This document shows, piece after piece, positions 34,732 to 44,180 of a stretch of 64,000 nucleotides of DNA. The stretch is taken from positions 62,001 to 126,000 of the forward strand of contig NZ_JAAQPI010000007.1 in assembly GCF_011683955.1 (NCBI RefSeq), written 5' to 3'. Position numbers and translations under genes: made by a program. The stretch's first letter is position 1, and every line of letters starts with the position of its first letter. Under the pieces are notes generated by a model. That model saw nothing but the letters and a program-made list of their open reading frames with translations. It did not search any database and was not told where the DNA came from. This DNA is from Pseudomaricurvus alkylphenolicus. GTDB lineage: Bacteria; Pseudomonadota; Gammaproteobacteria; Pseudomonadales; Cellvibrionaceae.

Positions 34732-35793
34732 ATGAGCCTGTTCGATAACATCGGCTTTTTTAAACACGATGTTATCTCCATGCTCAAGATCGCCTCACTG
34801 CATATGAACGCCGTCAACTCCTTTCTCGATGGCTGTCGGCGACGAGGTGTAGACCCAAAGGATATTGTCGCCTCGATAGGCATGAACCCGGCGATCCTCG
34901 AACAGCAGGAAAGTCGGTTTCCCGCTGAAAAAGCGGGAGAGTTGCTCACGGCCATCTCCCGTACACTCAATGATGAAACTCTGGGGTTCTTCCAGCGCTC
35001 GACCCTTCCCGGTGGCATTGAAATGTCCTTACATGTGGCCATCCATGCCTCAGATATCGAGGAAGCCATCAATCGTTGGGGGCGTTACTGGTGTCTGCTG
35101 CATGACGAGTGTCGGTTCAAACTTCACTATGAAAACAAACTGGGTGAAGATGAACTGGCGATCATTAACATCGATTTTACCGACCGCTATCTGCTTCAGT
35201 GCGCCAGCTTTATCACTTGGTTCGTGTTCTTCTTTGTACGCTGGGCCAGCTGGATGATGGACAAATCTCTGCTGCTGGAACGGCTCGATCTGCCCTTTCC
35301 TTTCTCGCACGTCGCGGAAGACTACCCGGATATGTTTCCGAGCCAGTTCTATTTCGATCAGCCCTGTATTCGATTGGTGTTTGCGCGCCGGTTTCTCACC
35401 CTGCCCATCGCCAAAAAACCCAAGGATATCCCGGAATTCGCGGCCGTCATTCCAAATCTGATGACCACGCACCGCGTTGACAGAAGCTACACCGGTCGCA
35501 TTCGTCGCCTGTTGCGTCAGTCTGACAATGTGGATGCACTGCCTTTGAAAGCGATTGCCCATGAGTTCTCCCTCACTCCGGAAACCCTGCGACGCCGGTT
35601 AAAAAACGAGGGCAGCTCCTATGCCTCCATCAAAGAGGCCGTACGTCGGGACTTGGCTGTTTACCAGCTTTGCCAAACCGACCTGGCCATCAACCAAATT
35701 GCCATCAATACCGGTTTTTCAGAGCCCAGTGCATTTAATCGAGCATTCAAGCGCTGGACGGGGCAGACACCTGGTGACTATAGAAAGGGTTAA
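34732..35793 (+). CDS. AraC family transcriptional regulator
   Basis: A 353-residue regulator. Its N-terminal domain (about 20-230) is of the arabinose-binding type; the C-terminal domain has IAHEFSLTPETLRRRLKNEG and IAINTGFSEPSAFNRAFKRW. The ATG at 34732 is preferred over a TTG 21 bases earlier; a later ATG at 34780 is also possible. The recognition region closely resembles that of the AraC proteins at 7560 and 61869. It ends 6 bases from a convergent methyltransferase gene. Its target is unclear because both neighbours have unrelated roles. Confidence 0.82.
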   Translation: MSLFDNIGFFKHDVISMLKIASLHMNAVNSFLDGCRRRGVDPKDIVASIGMNPAILEQQESRFPAEKAGELLTAISRTLNDETLGFFQRSTLPGGIEMSLHVAIHASDIEEAINRWGRYWCLLHDECRFKLHYENKLGEDELAIINIDFTDRYLLQCASFITWFVFFFVRWASWMMDKSLLLERLDLPFPFSHVAEDYPDMFPSQFYFDQPCIRLVFARRFLTLPIAKKPKDIPEFAAVIPNLMTTHRVDRSYTGRIRRLLRQSDNVDALPLKAIAHEFSLTPETLRRRLKNEGSSYASIKEAVRRDLAVYQLCQTDLAINQIAINTGFSEPSAFNRAFKRWTGQTPGDYRKG

Positions 35794-35799
35794 CTGGAG

Positions 35800-36387
35800 T
35801 TATTCCGGCAGGTGCAGGGGAACGAAGGTATAACCATAGTGATCCCGCTCGTAATCGATTTGTCCAAAACCATCTTTGGCAATCTCCAGAATGCTGTTGC
35901 CGACGGGAATCACGAGCTTCCCGCCATCTCCCAGTTGATCCAGCAAGGCTGCCGGTAAAACCGGCGCCGCTGCACTGACCAGGATACGGTCAAAGGGTGC
36001 GAGCTGCGGCAAACCCAGTTCTTCTCCGGCCAGGTAGAAGGTCACGTTCGAACATCCGTAAGACAGGCAGTTGTTTTCGCCAAACACTTTCAGCTCCGCA
36101 ATGCGCTCGACTGCCAGCACGGTACCCTCAGGCCCGACCAAATGCGATAGCAATGCCGTTGACCAGCCGGAGCCGGAGCCCACGTCGAGAATACGATCAC
36201 CACGCTCAGGCGCCAACCATAGCAACATGTTTCTGACGGTATAGGGCTGACTGATGGTCTGGTCATAGCCAATGGGAATGGCGCCATCCACGTCCGCCAT
36301 ATGACGCACACTGGCCGGCATAAAGTGTGCTCGATCCGTTTCGCGAAGTGCACGGTCGACTCTGATATCCAGCAACTCAGAACTCAT
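35800..36387 (-). CDS. Protein-L-isoaspartate O-methyltransferase-like protein, cytoplasmic
   Basis: A roughly 195-residue SAM-dependent methyltransferase of the Pcm family. IPIGYDQTISQPYTV is the family substrate-loop signature, and LDVGSGSGWSTALL is SAM motif I. The protein repairs or modifies isoaspartyl residues. It has no signal peptide. I chose the ATG at 36387; a TTG at 36414 would add nine residues. It is divergent from the GYD/exported-Pcm/membrane-protein operon, so two Pcm-type enzymes are coded within 2 kb, one for each compartment. Confidence 0.85.
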   Translation of the reverse strand: MSSELLDIRVDRALRETDRAHFMPASVRHMADVDGAIPIGYDQTISQPYTVRNMLLWLAPERGDRILDVGSGSGWSTALLSHLVGPEGTVLAVERIAELKVFGENNCLSYGCSNVTFYLAGEELGLPQLAPFDRILVSAAAPVLPAALLDQLGDGGKLVIPVGNSILEIAKDGFGQIDYERDHYGYTFVPLHLPE

Positions 36388-36429
36388 GGCAGAACACACC
36401 TCAAAGTCCGGCAAATTGCCTATAGTTAA

Positions 36430-36446
36430 GATGGGAATTACCCATC
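36430..36446. promoter_or_regulatory. Inverted repeat between divergent Pcm-like and GYD genes
   Basis: GATGGG (36430-36435) and CCCATC (36441-36446) are perfect arms around AATTA. The site lies between divergent genes, 43 bases from one start and 29 from the other, so it could serve both. Function is inferred from position only. Confidence 0.3.
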
Positions 36447-36475
36447 ATTTCTAACATGCCCACAGGAGAGCTTAG

Positions 36476-36802
36476 ATGGCCCACTTCTTAATTCAAGTCA
36501 CCTACACCCCGGAAGCCTGGGCTTCCATGATGCACAACCCCCAGAGCCGACGCGACGCTATCCAGCCGGTGATCGAAAACCTGGGCGGCAGTATTACAGG
36601 TTCCTGGTTTGCACTGGGTGAATATGATGGCGTGGCTCTCCTGGAGTTGCCGGATAATGTCAGTGCCGCCGCTTTCTCCCTGGCCTGTTCCGCCTCCGGT
36701 GCCTTAAAGTCGTTTAAAACCACGCCACTGATTACCAACGAGGAGGCGATGGATGCTATGGGCAAAGCCAACGCATCGGGATACCGGCCGCCGAGCGAGT
36801 AA
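36476..36802 (+). CDS. GYD domain protein
   Basis: A 108-residue single-domain protein of the GYD family: MAHFLIQVTYT opens the ferredoxin-like fold, and WFALGEYDGVALLELPD holds the GEYD variant of the name motif. The biochemical role of GYD proteins is not known. AGGAGAG precedes the ATG. The next gene starts 50 bases before this one stops, in another frame, so the two are translationally coupled. Confidence 0.85.
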   Translation: MAHFLIQVTYTPEAWASMMHNPQSRRDAIQPVIENLGGSITGSWFALGEYDGVALLELPDNVSAAAFSLACSASGALKSFKTTPLITNEEAMDAMGKANASGYRPPSE

Positions 36803-37547
36803 GATTCGAGCCAGACGCTGGCTCAGGTGGTTGCCGCCGCTATTGATAGGGGTCTGCTTGGGCCAGGCTTCTCCCACTTTTGCCATTGACTGGGACAGCC
36901 GCAGGGCAGAGATGCTGAACGCGGTGCGCGCCATGACACGCGATACCGCTGACTATATCGGTAAACCCTTTATCGACGCTCGCGTACTGATGGCGCTGGA
37001 CAAAGTTCCGCGCCATCGTTTCGTGCCCATGCATCTCAAATTGTTTGCCTATCACAATCGTCCTCTGCCAATTGGCCACGGGCAGACCATATCGCAACCC
37101 TATATTGTAGCTTTGATGACCGACCTCCTCGATCCGCAACCGCAGCATGTGGTGCTGGAGGTAGGCACGGGCTCGGGTTATCAGGCAGCGGTGATGTCAG
37201 AGCTGGTGCGCCAGGTCTACACCATGGAAATCATTGCAGACCTCGCGGAAGAAGCCAGAGAAAGACTCAACACCCTGGGCTACGACAACATTAAAGTTCG
37301 CGCGGGCGACGGTTACTACGGCTGGCCGGACAAGGCACCGTTTGACAGCATTATTGTCACCGCCGCCGGCAATCAGATACCTCCGCCGCTGATCAAACAA
37401 CTGAAGGTGGGCGGCAGGATGATTCTTCCCGTCGGCGATTTGTTTTCGGTGCAACACCTGGTATTGATTGAAAAACGGTCGGAAGGGGAAATTCAATCCC
37501 GCCAGATTCTACCGGTGCAGTTTGTTCCTTTGACCGGAAAGCACTGA
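36753..37547 (+). CDS. Exported protein-L-isoaspartate O-methyltransferase-like protein
   Basis: A 264-residue Pcm-family protein with an N-terminal export signal: a long basic region with RRW, a hydrophobic core WLPPLLIGVCLG, and a likely cut after SPTFA (about residue 44). The mature part has HRFVPM, PLPIGHGQTISQPYIV and SAM motif I LEVGTGSGYQAAV, so the active site looks complete. Export is surprising because SAM is normally cytoplasmic. No start codon other than TTG follows the GYD stop before the signal peptide, so the overlapping ATG at 36753 is used. The membrane-protein gene begins one base after its stop. Confidence 0.83.
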   Translation: MLWAKPTHRDTGRRASKIRARRWLRWLPPLLIGVCLGQASPTFAIDWDSRRAEMLNAVRAMTRDTADYIGKPFIDARVLMALDKVPRHRFVPMHLKLFAYHNRPLPIGHGQTISQPYIVALMTDLLDPQPQHVVLEVGTGSGYQAAVMSELVRQVYTMEIIADLAEEARERLNTLGYDNIKVRAGDGYYGWPDKAPFDSIIVTAAGNQIPPPLIKQLKVGGRMILPVGDLFSVQHLVLIEKRSEGEIQSRQILPVQFVPLTGKH

Positions 37548-37548
37548 T

Positions 37549-39990
37549 ATGGCGGTGGGGGAGCGCCAAATTGCCAGTATCGGCTCTGCCGTTACGCCTC
37601 CATGGCTGCTGATGTTCACGATCTCCGGTGCCACCATTGCCTACGAAATTTTGCTTATACGTTGGCTGTCTATCGTTCAGTGGTACCACTTCGCCTTTTT
37701 AGTGGTCAGCCTGGCATTACTGGCGCACGGAGTCAGTGGTAGCCTGATCACGATCTGGATTGACGCTTTCCAGCGTCACTACACAAGAGTGATTGCCACC
37801 GCCACGCTCGCCTTTGCGCTTGGCTGCCCCGTTTGCGCCTGGCTCTCCCAACATTTGGACTTTAACAGCCTGGAGATATTCTGGGATCCCTGGCAATGGC
37901 TGCGACTGCTGGGCATTTATTTGTGTTTGTTGATTCCGTTTTTTTTCGCAGCCACTGTTATCGCACTGACCTTACGACGGTTTCCGGCGCATATTAACAG
38001 TCTCTATGCGGCTGATCTTGTGGGTGCCGGTATTGGCGCCATTGCCGCTAGCCTGGCACTCTATTTCCTGGGACCGGGTGATCTGGTCTGGCTATTGGTG
38101 CTGTTTCTGATACCAGTTCTGGCCTTAACACAGTGGCACTGGAAGCTGGAACATTGCTATCGGCCACAAATCGTGAATGTCTCTGTCTGTATAATTCTCT
38201 TGGCATTGGCACCCCTAGTTACCAAACTGCAGCCGACGTCCTATAAACCTTTGACTCAGGCCCTGCGATTACCGGAAACCACAATCCGGGAACAAAGACA
38301 CAGCCCTTTTGGTTGGCTGGCGTTGTTACAGAGCCCGGTCGTCCCCTTGCGAATCACACCCGGGTTGAGCTTTCACAATCAACACCCCATACCAAAGCAG
38401 TTGGGTTTATTTGTTGACGGCGACGGACCATTTGCCGTTAACCTCAGCGCTCAACAGAACCGCAGCTATGGTTTTTTGCGACATAGCCCTGACGCGCTTG
38501 CTTTCCAGTTGTCAGAGTCATCGAAATCTCCCCGAGTTCTGCTTATCGGATTCTACGGCAACGGCGATCTTCTCCAGACCAGAGAAATGGGGAGGAGTCG
38601 AATCGACATTGTGGAACCCAACCGACAACTATTGGAGTTAATGATCAACCACCTCCCCAAAGACGCGGGGACGCCGTCGTTAAACTATCATCATGCTACG
38701 GTACGCGGATATCTTTCCCGCAGTCCCGATCACGGCGACATTTCACTCACCTACGATCTGATAAAACTTCCCACGGTGTCTCGTTTCGGTCATGCACTGG
38801 TGCCGGAATACCGCTTAACCCGGGAAGCCTTCGAAACCTACTGGCGACACCTGAGTCCGGGTGGGTTTTTGGTCATCAACTCGGAAGTTCAACTGCCCAC
38901 GAGAATGGCACCCAAACTACTCAACACCTTGTTGGACGCACTCAATAACCAATCGATCACTGCCGCCTCCAGACACCTGCTGATCTTGCGCAGCTGGAAT
39001 CGGGTCAGTCTGTTTGTCAGCCGTTCGGAATTATCGCCTGCGCAAATTCAAACAACTCAGGCCTTTGCAAAGCATCAGGGTTTCGATGTCGTCTATTATC
39101 CCGGCATCCTTCCCGCAGAAACCAATCGTTTTAATCGCCTCTTGAAACCCGAATTTCACACCACAACAATGGCCCTGCTGAGCACGGATCGAGAGAATTT
39201 TGTTCAGGCCTACCCTTTCGATATCAGCGCGAGCACCGATGATCAGCCCTACTTTTTTCGATTTGTCCGATGGAAAACCCTAAAGCCACTATGGAATGCC
39301 AGGGAGTCCGGCGGCCTGACACTGATCAGCCGCGGTTACCCGGTGCTGATACTGGCATTGTTAATCGCTTCGTGTATGTCCATCATTCTGGTGCTGACCC
39401 CACTCAGCCGATTAGGCAGCTCCGGCACCAGCTTCCAGACCTTGTACTATTTTGGCGCTATCGGTTTGGGGTTTTTGATGGTGGAAATTGCATTGCTGCA
39501 GTGGCTGGTATTGTTTTTGAGTACGCCAACATTATCTGCCGCAGTGACAATGGGCAGCGTGCTGGTCTTCGCGGGATTGGGCAGTCTCAGTAGCAAGCGG
39601 GTTCTGCAACGTTGTCCGGACGCCATAAGCTGGGTACCGGCACTAACCAGCCTACTGGGGTTTGTCTATTGTCTGGCACTACCGGAATTGTTTGATCTGC
39701 TGGACCACTGGTCATTGATCGGGAAACTGACCGTATCCACACTGGTGGTGGCGCCACTGGCCTGGTTAATGGGTATGCCGATGCCCATGGGTCTGAGCCG
39801 CTTGGCCCAACTGGCGCCCGACCAGATACCCTGGGCCTGGGGTATAAATGGTTGTGCCTCTGTGATCAGTGCCATTATAACCGTCTTGCTGATACTGCAC
39901 TGGGGACTTAAATGGACTCTGGCCGTTGCGTTTGGCTTCTACTTGCTTTTGAGCATCATCGAAGCCAGACGAACGGCCCTTACCCATTAG
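37549..39990 (+). CDS. Membrane spermidine-synthase-like protein
   Basis: An 813-residue inner-membrane protein. About seven membrane helices open it, with ISGATIAYEILLIRWLSIVQ, the hallmark of membrane-bound spermidine-synthase homologues. A methyltransferase-fold domain lies in the middle (about 270-590), then a second helix bundle. The nucleotide-fold loop is degenerate (LIGFYGNGDLL instead of GGGDG), and the catalytic DSSDP-like stretch reads DLIKLPTV, so aminopropyl transfer is doubtful. It is tightly coupled to the exported Pcm gene (one-base gap), which suggests a joint role at the envelope. The stop is 34 bases from a convergent TonB receptor gene. Confidence 0.78.
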   Translation: MAVGERQIASIGSAVTPPWLLMFTISGATIAYEILLIRWLSIVQWYHFAFLVVSLALLAHGVSGSLITIWIDAFQRHYTRVIATATLAFALGCPVCAWLSQHLDFNSLEIFWDPWQWLRLLGIYLCLLIPFFFAATVIALTLRRFPAHINSLYAADLVGAGIGAIAASLALYFLGPGDLVWLLVLFLIPVLALTQWHWKLEHCYRPQIVNVSVCIILLALAPLVTKLQPTSYKPLTQALRLPETTIREQRHSPFGWLALLQSPVVPLRITPGLSFHNQHPIPKQLGLFVDGDGPFAVNLSAQQNRSYGFLRHSPDALAFQLSESSKSPRVLLIGFYGNGDLLQTREMGRSRIDIVEPNRQLLELMINHLPKDAGTPSLNYHHATVRGYLSRSPDHGDISLTYDLIKLPTVSRFGHALVPEYRLTREAFETYWRHLSPGGFLVINSEVQLPTRMAPKLLNTLLDALNNQSITAASRHLLILRSWNRVSLFVSRSELSPAQIQTTQAFAKHQGFDVVYYPGILPAETNRFNRLLKPEFHTTTMALLSTDRENFVQAYPFDISASTDDQPYFFRFVRWKTLKPLWNARESGGLTLISRGYPVLILALLIASCMSIILVLTPLSRLGSSGTSFQTLYYFGAIGLGFLMVEIALLQWLVLFLSTPTLSAAVTMGSVLVFAGLGSLSSKRVLQRCPDAISWVPALTSLLGFVYCLALPELFDLLDHWSLIGKLTVSTLVVAPLAWLMGMPMPMGLSRLAQLAPDQIPWAWGINGCASVISAIITVLLILHWGLKWTLAVAFGFYLLLSIIEARRTALTH

Positions 39991-40024
39991 ATTGGGAGCC
40001 CCCTGGACAGGCAAACAATAGGCA

Positions 40025-42259
40025 TCAGAAGTGGAAACTTAACTCCAGACCATAATTCCTGGGCATCTGCCGGTAAACCACACGACCACCTTCAGGGCTG
40101 GTAAAAGAATAGGTGGTGGCGTTACGGTTTTCGAGATTGTCCACCCAGGCGGACAACTGCCACTGGCCGTCTTCTGGCTCAACCATTAACCGTAACCCCA
40201 GGTTTTCCACTTCGCCATATTTGGCTTGCGGATCTGCCAGAGCACCAAACTGCTCATCGGTCCAGCTATATTGCAGCTGTGCCTTGGTCAGGTAACCAGC
40301 TACCGGTTGCAACTCGTAACTCACCACTGCGTTGTAAGACCATTGAGGGGCTTGGGCCAAATCCACCCCCGCCTCAATCGGCTGAGCCAGCGAGAGGCCG
40401 CGAATATCCTCAACATCACCACTGACCTCACTGTCGATATAGGAAACCCCGGCACGAATATCCAACTGCTGCAGGGGCAACCAGCGGAATTCCAATTCGC
40501 CCCCGGAGATCTCTGACTCGGTAATGTTACCAAGCGTGGCGAAAATAAAACCGGGTATGGTAGGGCTATTGGCGATCACCAAAGACTGCCGATCATCGTA
40601 CTCGTAACGATACCAGGCACCGGTGATCTGCATGGTATTGTCCAGCATCGCACCCTTAAAGCCCAACTCGTAGGACAGCACTTCTTCCGGTTCAACGTAG
40701 GATAATGCCTCTGAAGAGCCCGCTGGAGAGCCATAAAAAAGCCCCGCCTTGTAGCTGGTCGCCACATTGCCGTAGATCAACCAGTCCTGATCAATGGCGT
40801 AATCCAGGCCCACTTTTCCGGATACATTACGCTCCGTGCGGCTGTCATCAAGAGTCGCAATCGTCATGCCCGGTACCGGTGCGGGTGAACCGCCGAAGAG
40901 CGCATTCCAGCCGTCCAGATCGACAGAGTCACCATCAAATTCCCGTTTGTCTTGAGAATAACGAAGCCCCACCGTCAGCGTCATGGCTTCTGTCAAATCG
41001 GTTTCGGTATGAATATAGGCCCCCAGAGAGGTGGTGCTTTGCGTGTATTCTGAAAGGCTGCGGGCGTTGTCCACCACACCCGGGCCGATAATGCCATCAA
41101 TGAGATCACCCGCATTGGCCATGGTGCGGGCATCAACCTCGTCGTAGGAAACAACAAGTCCGCCCACCCAGTGAAAGCCATCACTGTCACTGGAGGTTAA
41201 GCGCAGCTCCTGAGTATAAACGTCGAATTCGTCATCAAAATGAAAATCACCACTGCTCAGGGCCACTCCATCGTAGTTATCAACCACTGTGCGTTCATAA
41301 GTATCCATCGAAGTGATCGAGGTCAGGGAGAAATGATCAAAGTCCACGGTAAGCGTGGCCGCAGCGCCGTAGCCTTCCTCCGAGCGGCTCAGGTGCAGAT
41401 CACCCGCGCGCACTTTGGTCGGATCATCATCACTTATACCAACCACTCCCGCCGGCAAACCAAAGACATCATCAATAGTGATATTTTGCGGCGAAACGGG
41501 TGTACTCTCGTCTTTGCTGTAGTGAATATTCAGTAGCAGTTCCGCAGACTCACCCAGATCGAATCGGGTCAGAGCGCGCACCGCCGAGCGATCGGCATCA
41601 CCAAACTCACGGCCGTTGTCCAGATCTTTTTGCCATCCGTCCCCCTGGGCTGTTACAAAAGCCAGTCGGGTACTGACAGTATCACTGAGCGGTACACTGA
41701 CGGCGCCTTCCAGTTGCACATGGTTCCAGCGAGAGAGTCCGGTACTGAGATAGCCTTCAAATTCCTCACCCGGCTTCACCGATACGTAGTTAATCGCGCC
41801 ACCTGTCGTATTCTTTCCATAGAGGGTTCCCTGAGGCCCCTTGAGCACTTCAACCCGTTCCACATCGAACAGCTGGCCGTTCAGAAATACGGGATAAGCC
41901 GCCAGCACTTCGTCAATGTAGACCCCAACGCCGCTGGTGTTGTTGCTGTTAAAATCGTCCAGCCCGATGCCCCGAATGGCGAAAATCGGAGTGCCGCTGG
42001 ATGTGGCATTGGCTGTGGACAGCCCTGGCGTTTGTGCAGCAACATCCGAGGGTTTTTCAAAGCCCAATTCTTTGATGTCGTTCTCTCCAAACGCAGTGAC
42101 GGTAACACCGATATCCGCCACAGATTGCGCCCGCTTTTGGGCGGTTACCACAACCTCCTCAATGGAGAAGCCTTCGTCCAGCCCATGGGTGGTGAAGCTG
42201 GCGCTGATGGCGGCAGCAATAATGGCGGGTTTAAATACTCTCGCTTTTAGTAGTTTCAT
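40025..42259 (-). CDS. TonB-dependent receptor
   Basis: A 744-residue outer-membrane receptor. Start chosen at MKLLKARV, which is followed by a signal peptide (about 1-27) and the TonB-box region IEEVVVTAQKRAQSVADI. The plug has VEVLKGPQGTLYGKNTTGGAIN, and the barrel ends LELSFHF. The AQKRAQS form is common in receptors of marine proteobacteria for hydrophobic or aromatic ligands as well as siderophores, so the ligand is open. It follows the amidohydrolase gene by 46 bases on the same strand; the PchR-like regulator at 44181 may control both. Confidence 0.92.
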   Translation of the reverse strand: MKLLKARVFKPAIIAAAISASFTTHGLDEGFSIEEVVVTAQKRAQSVADIGVTVTAFGENDIKELGFEKPSDVAAQTPGLSTANATSSGTPIFAIRGIGLDDFNSNNTSGVGVYIDEVLAAYPVFLNGQLFDVERVEVLKGPQGTLYGKNTTGGAINYVSVKPGEEFEGYLSTGLSRWNHVQLEGAVSVPLSDTVSTRLAFVTAQGDGWQKDLDNGREFGDADRSAVRALTRFDLGESAELLLNIHYSKDESTPVSPQNITIDDVFGLPAGVVGISDDDPTKVRAGDLHLSRSEEGYGAAATLTVDFDHFSLTSITSMDTYERTVVDNYDGVALSSGDFHFDDEFDVYTQELRLTSSDSDGFHWVGGLVVSYDEVDARTMANAGDLIDGIIGPGVVDNARSLSEYTQSTTSLGAYIHTETDLTEAMTLTVGLRYSQDKREFDGDSVDLDGWNALFGGSPAPVPGMTIATLDDSRTERNVSGKVGLDYAIDQDWLIYGNVATSYKAGLFYGSPAGSSEALSYVEPEEVLSYELGFKGAMLDNTMQITGAWYRYEYDDRQSLVIANSPTIPGFIFATLGNITESEISGGELEFRWLPLQQLDIRAGVSYIDSEVSGDVEDIRGLSLAQPIEAGVDLAQAPQWSYNAVVSYELQPVAGYLTKAQLQYSWTDEQFGALADPQAKYGEVENLGLRLMVEPEDGQWQLSAWVDNLENRNATTYSFTSPEGGRVVYRQMPRNYGLELSFHF

Positions 42260-42305
42260 AGTGCGCTCCTCGTTGTTAGTAGAGTGTCTGTCGACTCTTG
42301 AATCG

Positions 42306-44024
42306 TTATTGTTCTGACTGCTGCGCCAGTGATGCCTGGCCACGTTGGTAAACCGCATCGCCGGCGATATAAGTCGTCTCCACCTGCAGTTGTAGCAGAC
42401 GTTCATCCAGCGTTTGCGGCAGTGAACTGTCCAAAATGACAAAGTCTGCCCACTTACCGGTGCTGATGCTGCCCAGCTGGTTTCCCCAACCGCTCAGATC
42501 CGCACTTTGCTGTGTCATGGCATAAAGAGCTTCTTCAAAGTTCAAAGCTTGCTGTGGTTGCCAACCTCCCTTGGGTTGACCGGACAGATTTTGTCGATTG
42601 ATAGCGGCGTGCAGTTGCGACAGAGGCGATGCGTCTGCGGTGGGCCAGTCGCTGCTCAGCGCCAGCCTGGCACCGCTGTTGAGTATGCTGCGCCAGGCGT
42701 AAGCCAAGTGCTCACGCTCGTCACCGATGCGTTGCACCACGTAGGGATCAATGGCCATGACAGCATGTTGCGGCTGCATGGACGCCACCACGTTCAGCTG
42801 CGCGAAGCGGGGCAGATCTTCCGGTTGCACCAGTTCAAGGTGTTCGATTCGGTTGGGCAGACTTGGTGTTTTGGGCGAGGCTTCGAAAGCGTCCAGCGCG
42901 GACCTTACCGCACCGTCACCCAGTGCATGCAGTGCCACCGGAATGTTTTCCCGGTTGGCCGCAGCCACAATGCCATTGACGGTGTCCTGAGAAATAAAGT
43001 ACTTGCCCTTCTCACCCGGTGCATCGCTGTAATCGTCCAGCAGTACGGCGGTGCGGCTGGACATAACGCCGTCAACAACTGCCTTAATATAACCCAATGA
43101 TAACCGGGGACCTTTGTCCTGTTGACGAACGGCACGGCGATTGATTCGTTCGCGCACCGGTAACAATGCGGCGACTTCTTCGCTAGAGTTAACCACGCCG
43201 CCATACCACATACGCAGCGGAAAGCGGCCCTCCTCAACCAGTTTGATCAAATCATCCAGATCCCTCAGATCCCCCATATTATGAAGACCCGTGATACCCA
43301 GGCTATTCACATAAGACAGGGCTTCCTGCCAAACCTTGTCGCGCTCTTCGTCTGAGGGACGAAAGGCATCGGACATCCACACAACAAATGCGGCCGTCTC
43401 CTTGAGAATACCGGTTGGCTCACCGGTTTTCGGGTCTTTAACAATTTCACCACCCGGGGGGTTGGGGCTATCGGCTTGGATATCGAACATATCCATGACC
43501 TTGCTGTTGACCCACATGGTGTGGTGGTCAATATCCCCAAGGGCTACCAGGTGGTCGGGGGCTACGGCATCCAACTGGGCTGCGGTAGGGAATTCACCGC
43601 CAGCAGCGTTATGATCCCAGCCACCGCCGACAATCCATTCCCCCTTGGGCGTCACCGCCGCTTTTGCCGCTACCCGCTCGACCCAGGTATCTATATCGTT
43701 GGTATCGGTGAGGTTGACACCGCGGCTCAGCTCGTACCAGCTGAACAGATGAAAATGACCGTCGATAATGCCCGGAATAACGGTCTTACCATTGAGGTTG
43801 TGCACCTCGGTACGCTGATCAGCCAGCGCCCGGACCTCTTTGTTAGAACCCACCGCAACGAAGCGTCCATCTTCAAGGGCAAACGCCTCCGCCTGAGGAG
43901 CGCTCGGGTCTGCGGTGTGTACATCGCCGTTCAGCCAGATCTGGTCTGGTGCGGCCTGTAGCGATGAGCTGACCATGGCGGCAAGCAGCAGAGCGGTGAG
44001 TGTTCTGCGGGAGGGAAATACCAT
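42306..44024 (-). CDS. Exported amidohydrolase (YtcJ/AepA-like)
   Basis: A 572-residue metal-dependent hydrolase. MVFPSRRTLTALLLAAM with cleavage after about residue 24 is a signal peptide, so it acts in the periplasm. Metal-binding DGHFH has His90 and His92; later motifs are ALHALGDGAV, NRIEHLELV and SSDWPTADASPL with the last metal Asp. The family hydrolyses amides, N-formyl groups or cyclic compounds, and the substrate cannot be predicted. It is coded directly before a TonB receptor, which suggests release or trimming of what that receptor imports. Confidence 0.87.
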   Translation of the reverse strand: MVFPSRRTLTALLLAAMVSSSLQAAPDQIWLNGDVHTADPSAPQAEAFALEDGRFVAVGSNKEVRALADQRTEVHNLNGKTVIPGIIDGHFHLFSWYELSRGVNLTDTNDIDTWVERVAAKAAVTPKGEWIVGGGWDHNAAGGEFPTAAQLDAVAPDHLVALGDIDHHTMWVNSKVMDMFDIQADSPNPPGGEIVKDPKTGEPTGILKETAAFVVWMSDAFRPSDEERDKVWQEALSYVNSLGITGLHNMGDLRDLDDLIKLVEEGRFPLRMWYGGVVNSSEEVAALLPVRERINRRAVRQQDKGPRLSLGYIKAVVDGVMSSRTAVLLDDYSDAPGEKGKYFISQDTVNGIVAAANRENIPVALHALGDGAVRSALDAFEASPKTPSLPNRIEHLELVQPEDLPRFAQLNVVASMQPQHAVMAIDPYVVQRIGDEREHLAYAWRSILNSGARLALSSDWPTADASPLSQLHAAINRQNLSGQPKGGWQPQQALNFEEALYAMTQQSADLSGWGNQLGSISTGKWADFVILDSSLPQTLDERLLQLQVETTYIAGDAVYQRGQASLAQQSEQ

Positions 44025-44094
44025 GAAAACGTCTCCTGTGCCGTTGCCGGCGCTATTGGGAGTTTTCAGGTTATCAGTGGTGGGGCGGGCGTTT

Positions 44095-44116
44095 CTTTTG
44101 CGCACAGCCGCAAAAG
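44095..44116. promoter_or_regulatory. Inverted repeat upstream of the amidohydrolase-receptor unit
   Basis: CTTTTGCG (44095-44102) and CGCAAAAG (44109-44116) are perfect arms with a CACAGC loop. The right arm can also pair with TTTTGC at 44118-44123, giving two mutually exclusive hairpins. It is 71 bases before the amidohydrolase start and could be the binding site of the regulator coded upstream. Confidence 0.4.
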
Positions 44117-44180
44117 TTTTTGCAGCCGTTTGAGGAGCGAATCACTTGCCGATGCATACCCCTCTTCAGACTAGAGAGAA

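Noticed and set aside
36753-36802. Overlap of GYD and exported Pcm genes as a frameshifted single gene
   Set aside because: Both frames encode complete, unrelated domains, and the second begins with a proper signal peptide; the overlap is consistent with coupled translation.
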